The position numbers were made by a program, and so were the translations under genes. From NCBI RefSeq assembly GCF_020687545.1, contig NZ_JAJEQX010000008.1, forward strand, positions 62,001 through 126,000: a DNA stretch of 64,000 bases. The letters run 5' to 3'. Each line of letters begins with the position of its first letter. The stretch's first letter is position 1. Positions 37,886-46,028 of the stretch are shown piece after piece. The notes under the pieces are model-generated. The model worked only from the letters and a program-made list of their open reading frames with translations, ran no database searches and was not told the origin of the DNA. Origin of the DNA: Ruminococcus turbiniformis. GTDB lineage: Bacteria > Bacillota > Clostridia > Lachnospirales > Lachnospiraceae.

Positions 37886-37916
37886 CGCAGTGTAGCGATG
37901 AATACCCCTCGGGGGT
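37864..37916 (+). promoter_or_regulatory. Two CsoR-type operators
   Basis: ATACCCCTGAGAGGTAT (37864-37880) and ATACCCCTCGGGGGT (37902-37916) are related pseudo-palindromes of the C-rich/G-rich type bound by CsoR. The first overlaps the -10, the second lies just after the expected transcription start. Assignment rests on pattern and on csoR being the next gene. Confidence 0.7.
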
Positions 37917-37967
37917 TTTATATTTCCGGGGAAAGACAGAAATAATGGAAAGAAAGGAATTACCGGT

Positions 37968-38282
37968 ATGGCAGAATCAAATAAAGTCTGTCCTGTCTGT
38001 GAGCACAGGACAAAGGAACGTACAGAAAAAGAGAAAAAGGACATGATGAACCGGTTAAGCCGGATCGAGGGACAGGTGAGGGGAATCAAGAGGATGGTGG
38101 AAGAAAACGCGTACTGCCCCGACATCCTGATCCAGGTATCCGCGGTCAACGCGGCACTGAACAGCTTCAACAAAGTTCTTCTTGCGGATCACATCCGCAC
38201 CTGTGTGGCGAAAGATATCCGGGAAGGCAATGAGGAGACGATCGACGAACTGGTTCTTGTCCTTCAGAAACTGATGAAATGA
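37968..38282 (+). CDS. csoR: Copper-sensing repressor CsoR
   Basis: 104 residues, the usual all-helical CsoR/RcnR fold. The Cu(I) ligands match Cys in NAYCPDIL, then His and Cys in LADHIRTCVAK (the Cys-His-Cys pattern of copper members rather than the His-rich RcnR pattern). RLSRIEGQVRGIKRMV is the conserved DNA-binding helix. An N-terminal CPVCEHRTK pair of extra cysteines is unusual. It should release the operators when copper binds and so turn on copA, whose ATG is 16 bp after its stop. Confidence 0.9.
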   Translation: MAESNKVCPVCEHRTKERTEKEKKDMMNRLSRIEGQVRGIKRMVEENAYCPDILIQVSAVNAALNSFNKVLLADHIRTCVAKDIREGNEETIDELVLVLQKLMK

Positions 38283-38297
38283 CGGGAGGAATCAAGT

Positions 38298-40853
38298 ATG
38301 GAACAATATAATGTGACAGGCATGAGCTGTGCCGCCTGCAGTGCCAGAGTGGAGAAGGCCGTGTCAAAGGTTCCGGGGGTGACGTCCTGTTCCGTAAGCC
38401 TTCTGACCAACTCCATGGGCGTGGAGGGAACGGCGGCCCCGTCTGAGATTATCGCGGCTGTGGAGGCAGCCGGATACGGAGCCAGCGAGAAAGGGGCGAA
38501 GAACGCGGCGGGAAGTGCCCGCGCGGGCAGCGGGATTTCCGTGTCCGAGGCGGAGGATTCGCTTAAGGACCGGGAGACGCCGAAGATGAAGCGGCGGCTG
38601 ATCGCGTCTCTGTGTTTCCTGCTCCCGCTGATGTACTTTTCCATGGGGCATATGATGTGGAACTGGCCGGTGCCGTCTTTTCTGGAAGGCAATCACGTGG
38701 CCATGGGGCTGATCCAGCTCCTTCTTACAACGGCCGTCATGGTGATTAATCAGAAGTTTTTTATCAGCGGATTCAAAGGGCTGATCCACCGGGCGCCGAA
38801 CATGGACACCCTGGTTGCGCTCGGGGCGGGGGCGTCCTATGGATACAGCGTTTACGCCCTCTTTGCGATGACTGATGCGCAGATGCGCGGCGACGCGGCG
38901 GGCGTGATGTCCTATATGCACGAATTTTACTTTGAGTCAGCGGCCATGATCCTTACGCTGATCACCGTCGGAAAGATGCTGGAAGCCCGCTCAAAGGGAA
39001 GGACGACGGACGCGCTGAAAAGCCTGATGAAGCTTGCGCCGAAGACGGCCAGAGTGGTGAGAAACGGCGCGGAAGAGGAAGTGCCGGTGGATCAGGTGCG
39101 AAAAGGCGATGTATTTGTCGTGCGGCCCGGGGAAAATATCCCGGTGGACGGCGTTGTGCTCGAGGGAACAAGCGCGGTCAACGAATCCGCGCTCACCGGA
39201 GAGAGTATTCCGGCGGACAAAAATGCGGGGGACGCGGTTTCGGCGGCCACCCTCAACCAGTCCGGTTTCCTGCGCTGTGAAGCGACGCGGGTGGGCGAGG
39301 ATACGACCCTCTCCCAGATTATTCAGATGGTCAGCGATGCGGCGGCCACAAAGGCGCCCATCGCGAAGGTTGCGGACCGTGTGTCCGGTGTGTTTGTGCC
39401 TGCGGTGATTGCCATCGCGGCGGTGACAATCCTTGTATGGCTGATTGCGGGAGAGAGCGTGGGATTCGCCCTTGCAAGAGGAATCTCGGTTCTTGTCATC
39501 AGCTGTCCGTGTGCCCTCGGCCTTGCCACTCCGGTGGCCATTATGGTCGGCAACGGCATGGGCGCGAAGAACGGAATCATGTTTAAAACAGCCGTCTCTC
39601 TCGAGGAGACAGGAAAGACCCAGATCGTCGCCCTTGACAAAACCGGGACGATCACTAGCGGGGAGCCCCGGGTTACGGATCTCATCCCCGCAGAAGGCGT
39701 GTCGGAAGAAGAGCTTCTCTCATGCGCCTACGCACTGGAGCGAAAAAGCGAGCATCCCCTGGCAAGGGCTGTTCTTATGAAGGCAGAGGAGTCCGGAATA
39801 AAAGAGACCTTTGAACGCGAAGGAAAAGAGACAGAAGCGTTTCAGGCGCTTCCGGGAAACGGGCTTTCCGGAGAAATAGACGGAGAAGTCCTGCTCGGAG
39901 GAAGCATGAAGTTTATCGCGCAGAAAGCTTCTGTCCCGGATGAGTTAAAAGCAAAGGCGGAAGCGCTGGCAGGCCAGGGAAAAACACCGCTTCTCTTTAC
40001 AAGAAACGGAAACCTTGAAGGGATTATCGCCGTGGCGGACGTGATCAAGGAAGACAGCCCCCGGGCAGTCAGAGAACTCCAGAACATGGGAATCCGCGTC
40101 GTCATGCTCACGGGAGACAATGAGCGCACGGCAAAGGCAATCGGCGCCCAGGCGGGCGTGGACGAAGTGATCGCGGGCGTGCTTCCCGACGGCAAAGAGA
40201 GCGTGATCCGCGCCCTGAAAAAGAAAGGAAAAGTGGCCATGGTGGGCGATGGCATCAACGATGCCCCGGCTCTGACGAGGGCGGATATGGGAATCGCCAT
40301 CGGCGCGGGGACGGATATTGCCATCGACGCGGCGGACGTGGTGCTCATGAAGAGCCGTTTAAGCGATGTTCCCGCCGCGATCCGGTTAAGCAGGGCGACG
40401 CTTAAGAACATTCACGAGAACCTGTTCTGGGCATTTTTCTACAATGTAATCGGCATCCCGCTGGCGGCAGGAGTCTGGATTCCGGTGTTCGGATGGCAGT
40501 TAAACCCCATGTTCGGGGCGGCGGCCATGAGTCTTTCCAGCTTCTGTGTGGTCAGCAATGCACTGCGGCTCAACTGGTTTAAGATGTATGACGCCGGCAG
40601 AGATAAAAAAATAAAAGTCAGAAAGAAAAAGGAGGAGACAGAAATGACGAAGACAATGAAAATCGAAGGCATGATGTGCGGACACTGTGAGGCGACGGTG
40701 AAGAAGGCGCTGGAGGCGCTTCCGGAAGTGGAGTCCGCGGAGGTGAGCCACGAGGCCGGAACCGCGGTTGTGACGCTGAATGCGGATCTTGCGGACGATG
40801 TGCTGAAAAAGACGGTGGAGGACAAGGATTACAACGTGGTTGGAATCGAGTAA
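38298..40853 (+). CDS. copA: Copper-exporting P1B-type ATPase with a C-terminal CopZ domain
   Basis: 851 residues. The N-terminal metal-binding domain has MSCAACSARV, about 90 residues of linker lead to the membrane part, the metal channel motif is SCPCALGLATP, the phosphorylated Asp is in DKTGTIT, HP occurs in SEHPLARAV and the hinge is GDGINDAPAL. The A-domain loop reads TGES. Export of Cu(I) from the cytoplasm is the expected task. Beyond the last membrane helix (near residue 765) a second HMA domain with MMCGHCEATV is fused. A good ribosome site lies inside the gene in front of that domain; see the nested feature. GGGAGGA precedes the ATG. Confidence 0.95.
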   Translation: MEQYNVTGMSCAACSARVEKAVSKVPGVTSCSVSLLTNSMGVEGTAAPSEIIAAVEAAGYGASEKGAKNAAGSARAGSGISVSEAEDSLKDRETPKMKRRLIASLCFLLPLMYFSMGHMMWNWPVPSFLEGNHVAMGLIQLLLTTAVMVINQKFFISGFKGLIHRAPNMDTLVALGAGASYGYSVYALFAMTDAQMRGDAAGVMSYMHEFYFESAAMILTLITVGKMLEARSKGRTTDALKSLMKLAPKTARVVRNGAEEEVPVDQVRKGDVFVVRPGENIPVDGVVLEGTSAVNESALTGESIPADKNAGDAVSAATLNQSGFLRCEATRVGEDTTLSQIIQMVSDAAATKAPIAKVADRVSGVFVPAVIAIAAVTILVWLIAGESVGFALARGISVLVISCPCALGLATPVAIMVGNGMGAKNGIMFKTAVSLEETGKTQIVALDKTGTITSGEPRVTDLIPAEGVSEEELLSCAYALERKSEHPLARAVLMKAEESGIKETFEREGKETEAFQALPGNGLSGEIDGEVLLGGSMKFIAQKASVPDELKAKAEALAGQGKTPLLFTRNGNLEGIIAVADVIKEDSPRAVRELQNMGIRVVMLTGDNERTAKAIGAQAGVDEVIAGVLPDGKESVIRALKKKGKVAMVGDGINDAPALTRADMGIAIGAGTDIAIDAADVVLMKSRLSDVPAAIRLSRATLKNIHENLFWAFFYNVIGIPLAAGVWIPVFGWQLNPMFGAAAMSLSSFCVVSNALRLNWFKMYDAGRDKKIKVRKKKEETEMTKTMKIEGMMCGHCEATVKKALEALPEVESAEVSHEAGTAVVTLNADLADDVLKKTVEDKDYNVVGIE
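40644..40853 (+). CDS. copZ: Possible separately translated copper chaperone (CopZ) inside copA
   Basis: The last 69 codons of copA, in the same frame, starting at an internal ATG (residue 783 of CopA). AAAAAGGAGGA (40626-40636) lies 7 bp before it, as strong a ribosome site as any in the window. The product MTKTMKIEGMMCGHCEATV... is a complete CopZ-like HMA domain with MxCxxC. The same DNA may thus give both a fused and a free chaperone, recalling the E. coli copA case where frameshifting yields a free chaperone. Alternatively, it may be a recent fusion in which the old copZ ribosome site persists. Confidence 0.45.
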   Translation: MTKTMKIEGMMCGHCEATVKKALEALPEVESAEVSHEAGTAVVTLNADLADDVLKKTVEDKDYNVVGIE

Positions 40854-40888
40854 ACGAAGCTGTTCAGCGGCAGAGAAATTTATTTTGC

Positions 40889-40970
40889 CGGAGATCCCGG
40901 GAATTGTTTTGCGGTCCGCTTACGTATAGGGCGGAGCAGTCAGATTTTGCCCGGGATCTCCGACTTTTTC
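40889..40970 (+). terminator. Long-loop terminator after copA
   Basis: CGGAGATCCCGGG (40889-40901) pairs perfectly with CCCGGGATCTCCG (40950-40962), followed by ACTTTTTC and later TTTTT. The loop of 48 bases is unusually long and holds smaller pairings (GCGG/CCGC). Confidence 0.75.
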
Positions 40971-41148
40971 ATTGCTTTTTCTTTCATTCTGTGCTATCGT
41001 TACTTTACTGATACCGGAGGCGCTCTTGCAGCCGAATGTCACAGCCGTTAAGGCTTCTTATTTTCGAAGCTTCAGATCGAAGCGGGTTTCACAGCGAGTC
41101 CTTTTTATTGTACATGTGTGAATGTAGAATCTAAAAGACGAAATGGTG
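40971..41148 (+). other. Unassigned spacer before the recA promoter
   Basis: The 373-bp gap between copA and recA is the longest gene-free stretch fully inside the window. This middle part holds no credible frame. I see a weak pairing, GCTTC-TTATTTTC-GAAGC (41054-41071), followed by another GAAGC about 14 bases on, and a TCCTTTTTATTG run near 41099-41110. It could be a structured leader or a small RNA, but no known family fits. Confidence 0.4.
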
Positions 41149-41177
41149 TTGACATTTTGCGGAGAGTATAATACTAT
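41149..41177 (+). promoter_or_regulatory. recA promoter
   Basis: TTGACA (41149-41154), 17 bp, TACTAT (41172-41177). Confidence 0.75.
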
Positions 41178-41189
41178 ATTAACCAGATG

Positions 41190-41203
41190 CGAACAACTGT
41201 TCG
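41190..41203 (+). promoter_or_regulatory. LexA (DinR) SOS box of recA
   Basis: CGAACAACTGTTCG is a perfect match to the Gram-positive SOS box CGAAC-N4-GTTCG. It lies 12 bp past the -10, across the initial transcribed region, and 23 bp before the recA ATG. Confidence 0.92.
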
Positions 41204-41226
41204 ATACGGAGAAGGAGAATTGAATT

Positions 41227-42372
41227 ATGGCAGGAAATGAAGAAAAGATGAAAGCCCTTGAGGCGGCGATTGCGAAACTGGAGAAAGATTTCGGAAAAGG
41301 TGCGGTTATGAAACTGGGGGATTCCAGCGCGCAGGTTGCGGTGGAGACGGTGCCGACAGGGTGTTTAAGCCTTGATCTGGCTCTCGGACTGGGCGGTGTC
41401 CCGAGAGGACGTGTGATCGAGATATACGGACCGGAGTCCAGCGGTAAGACGACGGTGGCCCTCCATATGATATCGGAAGTGCAGAAGCAGGGCGGAATCG
41501 CCGGATTTATCGACGCGGAGCACGCCCTTGACCCGGTCTACGCGAAGAACATCGGGGTCGATATCGATGAACTCTATATCTCCCAGCCGGACAGCGGTGA
41601 CCAGGCGCTGGAGATTGCGGAGACGATGGCGCGCTCCGGTGCGATCGACATTATTGTAATTGACTCTGTGGCAGCTCTTGTTCCGAAACAGGAGATCGAG
41701 GGCGATATGGGCGACAGCCATGTGGGACTGCAGGCAAGACTGATGTCCCAGGCACTCCGGAAGCTGACCCCGGTGATCAGCAAGTCCAACTGTGTTGTGA
41801 TCTTTATCAACCAGCTCAGGGAGAAAGTCGGGGTAATGTTCGGAAATCCGGAGACCACGACCGGAGGCCGCGCCCTGAAATTCTATGCGTCCGTGCGGAT
41901 GGATGTCAGAAGAATCGAGACATTAAAGCAGAGCGGGGAGATGGTGGGAAACCGGACCCGTGTGAAGATTGTGAAGAACAAGATCGCGCCGCCGTTTAAG
42001 GAGGCGGAGTTTGACATCATGTTCGGAAAGGGGATCTCAAGAGCCGGAGATATCCTGGACCTTGCGACCGGGATCGACCTGATCAAGAAGAGCGGAGCGT
42101 GGTACGCCTATGAGGGAGAGAAGATCGGACAGGGCAGGGAGAACGCGAAACTCTACCTGGAGAATCACCCGGAACTGATGGAGGAACTGGACAGGAAAGT
42201 GCGCGCCCACTATCACTTAAACGGTGAGGGAGAAGAACAGGAAGGGCAGGCAGGCCAGGACACCGGAGCACAGAAAAAGACAGCCGGGGCAAAGGCGCAG
42301 GCCGGAGCAGCAGGCGCGGGCAAAAAGGAGACGGAGAGTGAGTTTGCCCTTAAGAGCGGTGCCAGAGAATGA
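41227..42372 (+). CDS. recA: Recombinase RecA
   Basis: 381 residues. RecA forms filaments on single-stranded DNA, pairs homologous DNA and triggers LexA cleavage. Walker A is GPESSGKTT (near residue 67), Walker B is [13 protein letters not shown]1 and L2 loops are around [14 protein letters not shown] and [15 protein letters not shown]. The C-terminal 40 residues are a Gly/Ala/Gln/Lys low-complexity tail, longer than usual. AAGGAG lies before the ATG. recX overlaps it by ATGA. Confidence 0.98.
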   Translation: MAGNEEKMKALEAAIAKLEKDFGKGAVMKLGDSSAQVAVETVPTGCLSLDLALGLGGVPRGRVIEIYGPESSGKTTVALHMISEVQKQGGIAGFIDAEHALDPVYAKNIGVDIDELYISQPDSGDQALEIAETMARSGAIDIIVIDSVAALVPKQEIEGDMGDSHVGLQARLMSQALRKLTPVISKSNCVVIFINQLREKVGVMFGNPETTTGGRALKFYASVRMDVRRIETLKQSGEMVGNRTRVKIVKNKIAPPFKEAEFDIMFGKGISRAGDILDLATGIDLIKKSGAWYAYEGEKIGQGRENAKLYLENHPELMEELDRKVRAHYHLNGEGEEQEGQAGQDTGAQKKTAGAKAQAGAAGAGKKETESEFALKSGARE

Positions 42373-42983
42373 TCGTAACGAAGATAGAACCCTGTACAAA
42401 GACCCGGTTTAAGGTGGATCTGGACGGAGAGTTTGCCTTTGTGCTCTACAAAGGCGAGCTCTCCCGCTTTGGAATACGGCAGGGAGAGGAGATCTCTTCT
42501 GAAACCGTTGGAACGATCAGGACAGAAGTCGTACAGAAACGGGCCAGGCTGCGGGCCCTGCACCTCTTAAGCGATATGGACCGGACAGAGTCCGCCCTGA
42601 GGGAAAAGCTCAGGCAGGGGCTCTATCCTCCGGATGCGGTGGACGGAGCCATCGAATACGTGCGGTCTTTCGGATATCTGGACGACGCCAGGTATGCCGA
42701 GAATTACGTGAGAAGCAGACAGGGGACAAAGAGCAGAAAGGAAATCCGTGCGGCTCTGCTTCAGAAGGGAGTCAGTGAAGAACAGATCAGTCTCGCCTTT
42801 GAGTTGTGCTGTGAGGAGGGCGGCGAGGAGGAGGCGGTGCGCCGCCTGATCCGGAAAAAAGGGTATGACCTGCGCAGTGCCGATGACGCTCAGATGCAGA
42901 AAATATACGGTTTTTTTGCGAGAAAAGGATTCCGCTGCGAGACCGTCCGTCAAGTAATACAAAATTATAATGAGGATGCTTGA
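42369..42983 (+). CDS. recX: RecA regulator RecX
   Basis: 204 residues of tandem three-helix repeats typical of Rec[19 protein letters not shown], then [19 protein letters not shown] and [17 protein letters not shown]. RecX caps or disassembles RecA filaments. The overlap with recA (ATGA) shows co-translation. The beginning ([20 protein letters not shown]) is the conserved N-terminal strand of Firmicute RecX. Confidence 0.92.
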   Translation: MIVTKIEPCTKTRFKVDLDGEFAFVLYKGELSRFGIRQGEEISSETVGTIRTEVVQKRARLRALHLLSDMDRTESALREKLRQGLYPPDAVDGAIEYVRSFGYLDDARYAENYVRSRQGTKSRKEIRAALLQKGVSEEQISLAFELCCEEGGEEEAVRRLIRKKGYDLRSADDAQMQKIYGFFARKGFRCETVRQVIQNYNEDA

Positions 42984-43008
42984 CATTGTTGTGAAAACAG
43001 TATAAAAT
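42980..43008 (+). promoter_or_regulatory. Promoter of rny
   Basis: TTGACA (42980-42985), 17 bp, TAAAAT (43003-43008). It overlaps the recX stop codon. Further on, AAATATTATGT is directly repeated (43024-43034 and 43040-43050) in the leader. Confidence 0.7.
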
Positions 43009-43080
43009 TTAACTGTTGTATTTAAATATTATGTTATCAAAATATTATGTACAATGAAAACTGAATAAGGAGGTGCTCCT

Positions 43081-44640
43081 GTGCAGATAAGTTTAGGCTT
43101 ATGTATAGCAATTGCCGTGGCCCTCGCATTGATAGTTGGGATTATCTCGCACTTTGCAACGGTCTCTAATCTGAAGAAAAACGCTCAGAGCAAGATCGGA
43201 AACGCGGAGACAAGAGCGAGAGAGATCATTGACGATGCTGTGAAAACTGCTGAAACAACGAAGAAGGAAGCTCTTCTTGAGGTGAAGGAAGAATCCATCC
43301 GGACGAAAAACGATCTCGAGAAGGAGACGAAGGAAAGAAGAGCGGAACTGCAGCGCTATGAGAAGAGAGTGCTCGCAAAGGAAGAGGCAGTTGACAAGCG
43401 CTCCGATGTTCTGGAACACAGAGAATCGAAGCTTGCGTCTAAGGAAGAACAACTTCGCCAGCGGGAAGCCAGGGTAGAAGAACTGAGTCAGAAACGTGTG
43501 CAGGAACTGGAACGAATCTCAGGACTTACCTCCGAACAGGCAAAAGAATATCTGTTGAAAACTGTTGAAGAAGATGTGAAGCATGACACTGCGAAGATAG
43601 TCAGAGAGCTTGAGGCTCAGGCGAAGGAGGACGCTGACAAGAAGGCGAAAGAGTATGTTGTCAACGCCATCCAGAGATGTGCCGCGGACCATGTCGCAGA
43701 GACGACGATCTCCGTCGTACAGCTCCCGAGCGATGAGATGAAGGGACGTATCATCGGCCGCGAGGGAAGAAATATCCGGACGCTGGAGACACTGACAGGC
43801 GTGGAACTGATTATTGACGATACGCCGGAAGCAGTTGTCTTATCCGGATTTGATCCGATTCGCCGCGAGGTGGCAAGAATTGCACTCGAGAGGCTGATCG
43901 TGGATGGACGTATCCATCCGGCGAGAATTGAGGAAATGGTAGAGAAGGCACAGAAGGAAGTCGACGCCATGATCCGGGAAGAGGGAGAGGCCGCAGCACT
44001 CGAAGTCGGAGTGCCGGGTATCCATCCGGAGCTGATCCGGCTCCTCGGGCGCATGAAGTTCAGAACAAGTTACGGACAGAATGCGCTGAAACATTCCATC
44101 GAGGTTGCGCAGCTCTCGGGACTGCTCGCAGCCGAGATCGGGCTGGACGTCAGAATGGCGAAACGTGCCGGACTGCTGCATGATATAGGAAAATCGATTG
44201 ACCACGACGTAGAAGGGTCACATATCCAGATCGGTGTGGATCTCTGCAGAAAGTACAAGGAGTCCGCAACGGTGATTAATGCGGTGGAGGCGCATCACGG
44301 CGATGTAGAGCCTCAGACGCTGATTGCCTGCGTTGTGCAGGCTGCCGACACAATTTCGGCGGCACGGCCGGGCGCAAGGCGTGAGACAATTGAAACATAC
44401 ACCAACAGATTGAAACAGTTAGAAGAGATCACCAACCAGTTTAAAGGTGTGGAGAAATCTTTTGCCATCCAGGCGGGAAGAGAGATTCGTGTTATGGTAG
44501 TTCCAGAGCAGGTATCTGATGATGATATGGTGCTTCTGGCCAGGGATATAGCAAAGCAGATCGAATTCGAGCTTGAATATCCGGGACAGATTAAAGTCAA
44601 TGTAATCCGTGAGTCACGGGCGACAGATTATGCAAAATAA
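43081..44640 (+). CDS. rny: Ribonuclease Y
   Basis: 519 residues. An N-terminal membrane helix ([19 protein letters not shown]) is followed by a long coiled coil (about 30-190), a KH domain ([17 protein letters not shown]) and an HD domain with [12 protein letters not shown]. RNase Y starts mRNA decay at the membrane. The start is GTG, with AGGAG before it; AGGAG-GTG-CTCCT (43068-43080) forms a small hairpin over the ribosome site. Full length. Confidence 0.96.
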   Translation: MQISLGLCIAIAVALALIVGIISHFATVSNLKKNAQSKIGNAETRAREIIDDAVKTAETTKKEALLEVKEESIRTKNDLEKETKERRAELQRYEKRVLAKEEAVDKRSDVLEHRESKLASKEEQLRQREARVEELSQKRVQELERISGLTSEQAKEYLLKTVEEDVKHDTAKIVRELEAQAKEDADKKAKEYVVNAIQRCAADHVAETTISVVQLPSDEMKGRIIGREGRNIRTLETLTGVELIIDDTPEAVVLSGFDPIRREVARIALERLIVDGRIHPARIEEMVEKAQKEVDAMIREEGEAAALEVGVPGIHPELIRLLGRMKFRTSYGQNALKHSIEVAQLSGLLAAEIGLDVRMAKRAGLLHDIGKSIDHDVEGSHIQIGVDLCRKYKESATVINAVEAHHGDVEPQTLIACVVQAADTISAARPGARRETIETYTNRLKQLEEITNQFKGVEKSFAIQAGREIRVMVVPEQVSDDDMVLLARDIAKQIEFELEYPGQIKVNVIRESRATDYAK

Positions 44641-44642
44641 CT

Positions 44643-44828
44643 ATGGATCATAACAGACAGATGCAAGATCAGCCCTTGTCGAAAGACGAGGGCTTTCTTT
44701 TTGTACAGGCGACGAGACAAAGCCCGGGCTTGCCCGAGGCCTTGGCGACCGCTTACAATCCCGGAACGTGCCGTCAGGCACTTCCGGTGATTGTACAGGC
44801 GATTTTAGAAGAAAAGATTTTAGAGTAG
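44643..44828 (+). CDS. Possible small protein overlapping a terminator
   Basis: A 61-codon frame that starts 2 bp after the rny stop and ends 16 bp before the Nudix gene. Its codons look used (SPGLPEALATAYNPGTCRQA and LPVIVQAILEEKILE), and the frame fills the gap, but there is no ribosome site at the ATG and its DNA contains a terminator-like hairpin. A later ATG at 44661 also lacks a site. Coupled translation from rny is possible. I do not recognise the protein. Confidence 0.35.
   Translation: MDHNRQMQDQPLSKDEGFLFVQATRQSPGLPEALATAYNPGTCRQALPVIVQAILEEKILE
44672..44703 (+). terminator. Terminator after rny
   Basis: GCCCTTGTC, tetraloop GAAA, GACGAGGGC, then TTTCTTTTT: a classical GNRA-capped intrinsic terminator (44672-44703). 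Confidence 0.8.
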
Positions 44829-44844
44829 GAAAAGGAGAAAGATT

Positions 44845-45387
44845 ATGGGAGAGCAGCACATTAAAAGACTGAACCGGGAACTGAAATTCAAGGGGAAAAT
44901 TATCGATTTCTATCAGGATACGATCGAGGTTGACGGCAGTCACACAGTTATATGGGATTTTATCAAACATAAGGGTGCAGCCGCGGTTGTGCCGGTGACA
45001 GACGACGGAAAGATTCTCATGGTACGCCAGTACCGCAATGCCCTCGACCGGTATACGCTTGAGATTCCGGCGGGCGCCCTCGATGAGGAGAACGAGCCCG
45101 GGAGAGAATGCGCGTCCAGAGAGTTGGAGGAGGAGACCGGATACCGAAGCGACGATCTGGAATGGCTGATTACGCTGCGCACAACCGTTGCCTTCTGCAA
45201 TGAGCGGATCGAGGTGTATGTGGCGAAAAATCTGATCCCGTCAAAGCAGCACCTTGACGAAGATGAGTTTATCGATCTGAAAGCATATTCTCTGGATGAG
45301 CTGAAGGAAAAGATCTTCAGCGGAGAGATCGAAGACTCGAAGACAGTGGCATCTCTTATGGCCTATGCTGTGAAATACGGAAAATAA
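44845..45387 (+). CDS. Nudix hydrolase, ADP-ribose-pyrophosphatase-like
   Basis: 180 residues. The Nudix box is GALDEENEPGRECASRELEE followed by ETGY (near residue 75); compared with the usual spacing there is one extra residue before the catalytic REL-EE part. Upstream DDGKILMVRQYRNALDRYTLEIPAG is the substrate-side motif of the ADP-ribose pyrophosphatase group (NudF). It cleaves ADP-ribose to AMP and ribose phosphate. AAAAGGAGAAAG precedes the ATG. In Bacillus nudF is close to spoIIM, and here a SpoIIM-like gene follows after about 100 bp. Confidence 0.9.
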   Translation: MGEQHIKRLNRELKFKGKIIDFYQDTIEVDGSHTVIWDFIKHKGAAAVVPVTDDGKILMVRQYRNALDRYTLEIPAGALDEENEPGRECASRELEEETGYRSDDLEWLITLRTTVAFCNERIEVYVAKNLIPSKQHLDEDEFIDLKAYSLDELKEKIFSGEIEDSKTVASLMAYAVKYGK

Positions 45388-45488
45388 GTATAATAAACAT
45401 AATAAGCATAATGGAAATACCCCGGCATATAATGAAATATCCGACAGGGCGTGCGGTTTTGCGCGGACCGATCGAAAAAGGAGGCGCC

Positions 45489-46028
45489 ATGAAGATGTTT
45501 CGTACAGGAAAGCAGCTGCTTGCTTTCTTTATGCCGGGGTTTCTTCTCGGCATTATTTATGTGAATTTCATCGCAAAAAAATATATGGCTGAGCCGGTGA
45601 TTTTCAGCGACTATTTTCTGGAACAGTTTGCCGGGATGAAGATTGAAGAAAAGGAGTATATCTGGTATCTCCTCCGGCTGAGAGTGCTTCCGCTGCTTGT
45701 CCTGGGCGGTCTTTCCATGACGAAAGCCCGGAGGATCTCTGCTGCGCTGTTCCTTGTTTGGACGGGCATAACCGGCGGAATTCTGATCTCCGATGCTGCT
45801 TTGAATATGGGAATCCGGGGCAGCATTTTATGCGTGGTGGCGCTTCTGCCCCAGTTTCTGCTCTATGTTCCCGCATATCTTGTGATTCTTATGTACTGCT
45901 GGATGGCGCCGGGGAGCCGGTGGAACCGGCAGAAGACAGTCTTTGTGGTACTGACGATGTCAGCAGGAATTCTTCTGGAGCTGTATGTAAATCCGGTTCT
46001 TCTTAAGATCTTTCTGTCCGCCCTGTGA
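45489..46028 (+). CDS. Integral membrane protein, SpoIIM-like
   Basis: 179 residues with about five membrane helices: LLAFFMPGFLLGIIYVNFI, VLPLLVLGGLS, ALFLVWTGITGGILISDAAL, VALLPQFLLYVPAYLVILMY and VVLTMSAGILLELYVNPVLL. The LPQFL...E-x-YVNP pattern and the position after a NudF-like gene suggest the stage II sporulation protein M family, which degrades septal peptidoglycan during engulfment with SpoIID and SpoIIP. Similarity is modest, so this is a probable rather than firm call. AAAGGAGG fixes the ATG at 45489. Its 3' end overlaps the SpoVB-like gene by 26 bp. Confidence 0.6.
   Translation: MKMFRTGKQLLAFFMPGFLLGIIYVNFIAKKYMAEPVIFSDYFLEQFAGMKIEEKEYIWYLLRLRVLPLLVLGGLSMTKARRISAALFLVWTGITGGILISDAALNMGIRGSILCVVALLPQFLLYVPAYLVILMYCWMAPGSRWNRQKTVFVVLTMSAGILLELYVNPVLLKIFLSAL

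Noticed and set aside
41149-41172. recA promoter TTGACA with TATAAT at 41167
   Set aside because: The spacing would be only 12 bp. TACTAT at 41172-41177 gives 17 bp and is used instead.
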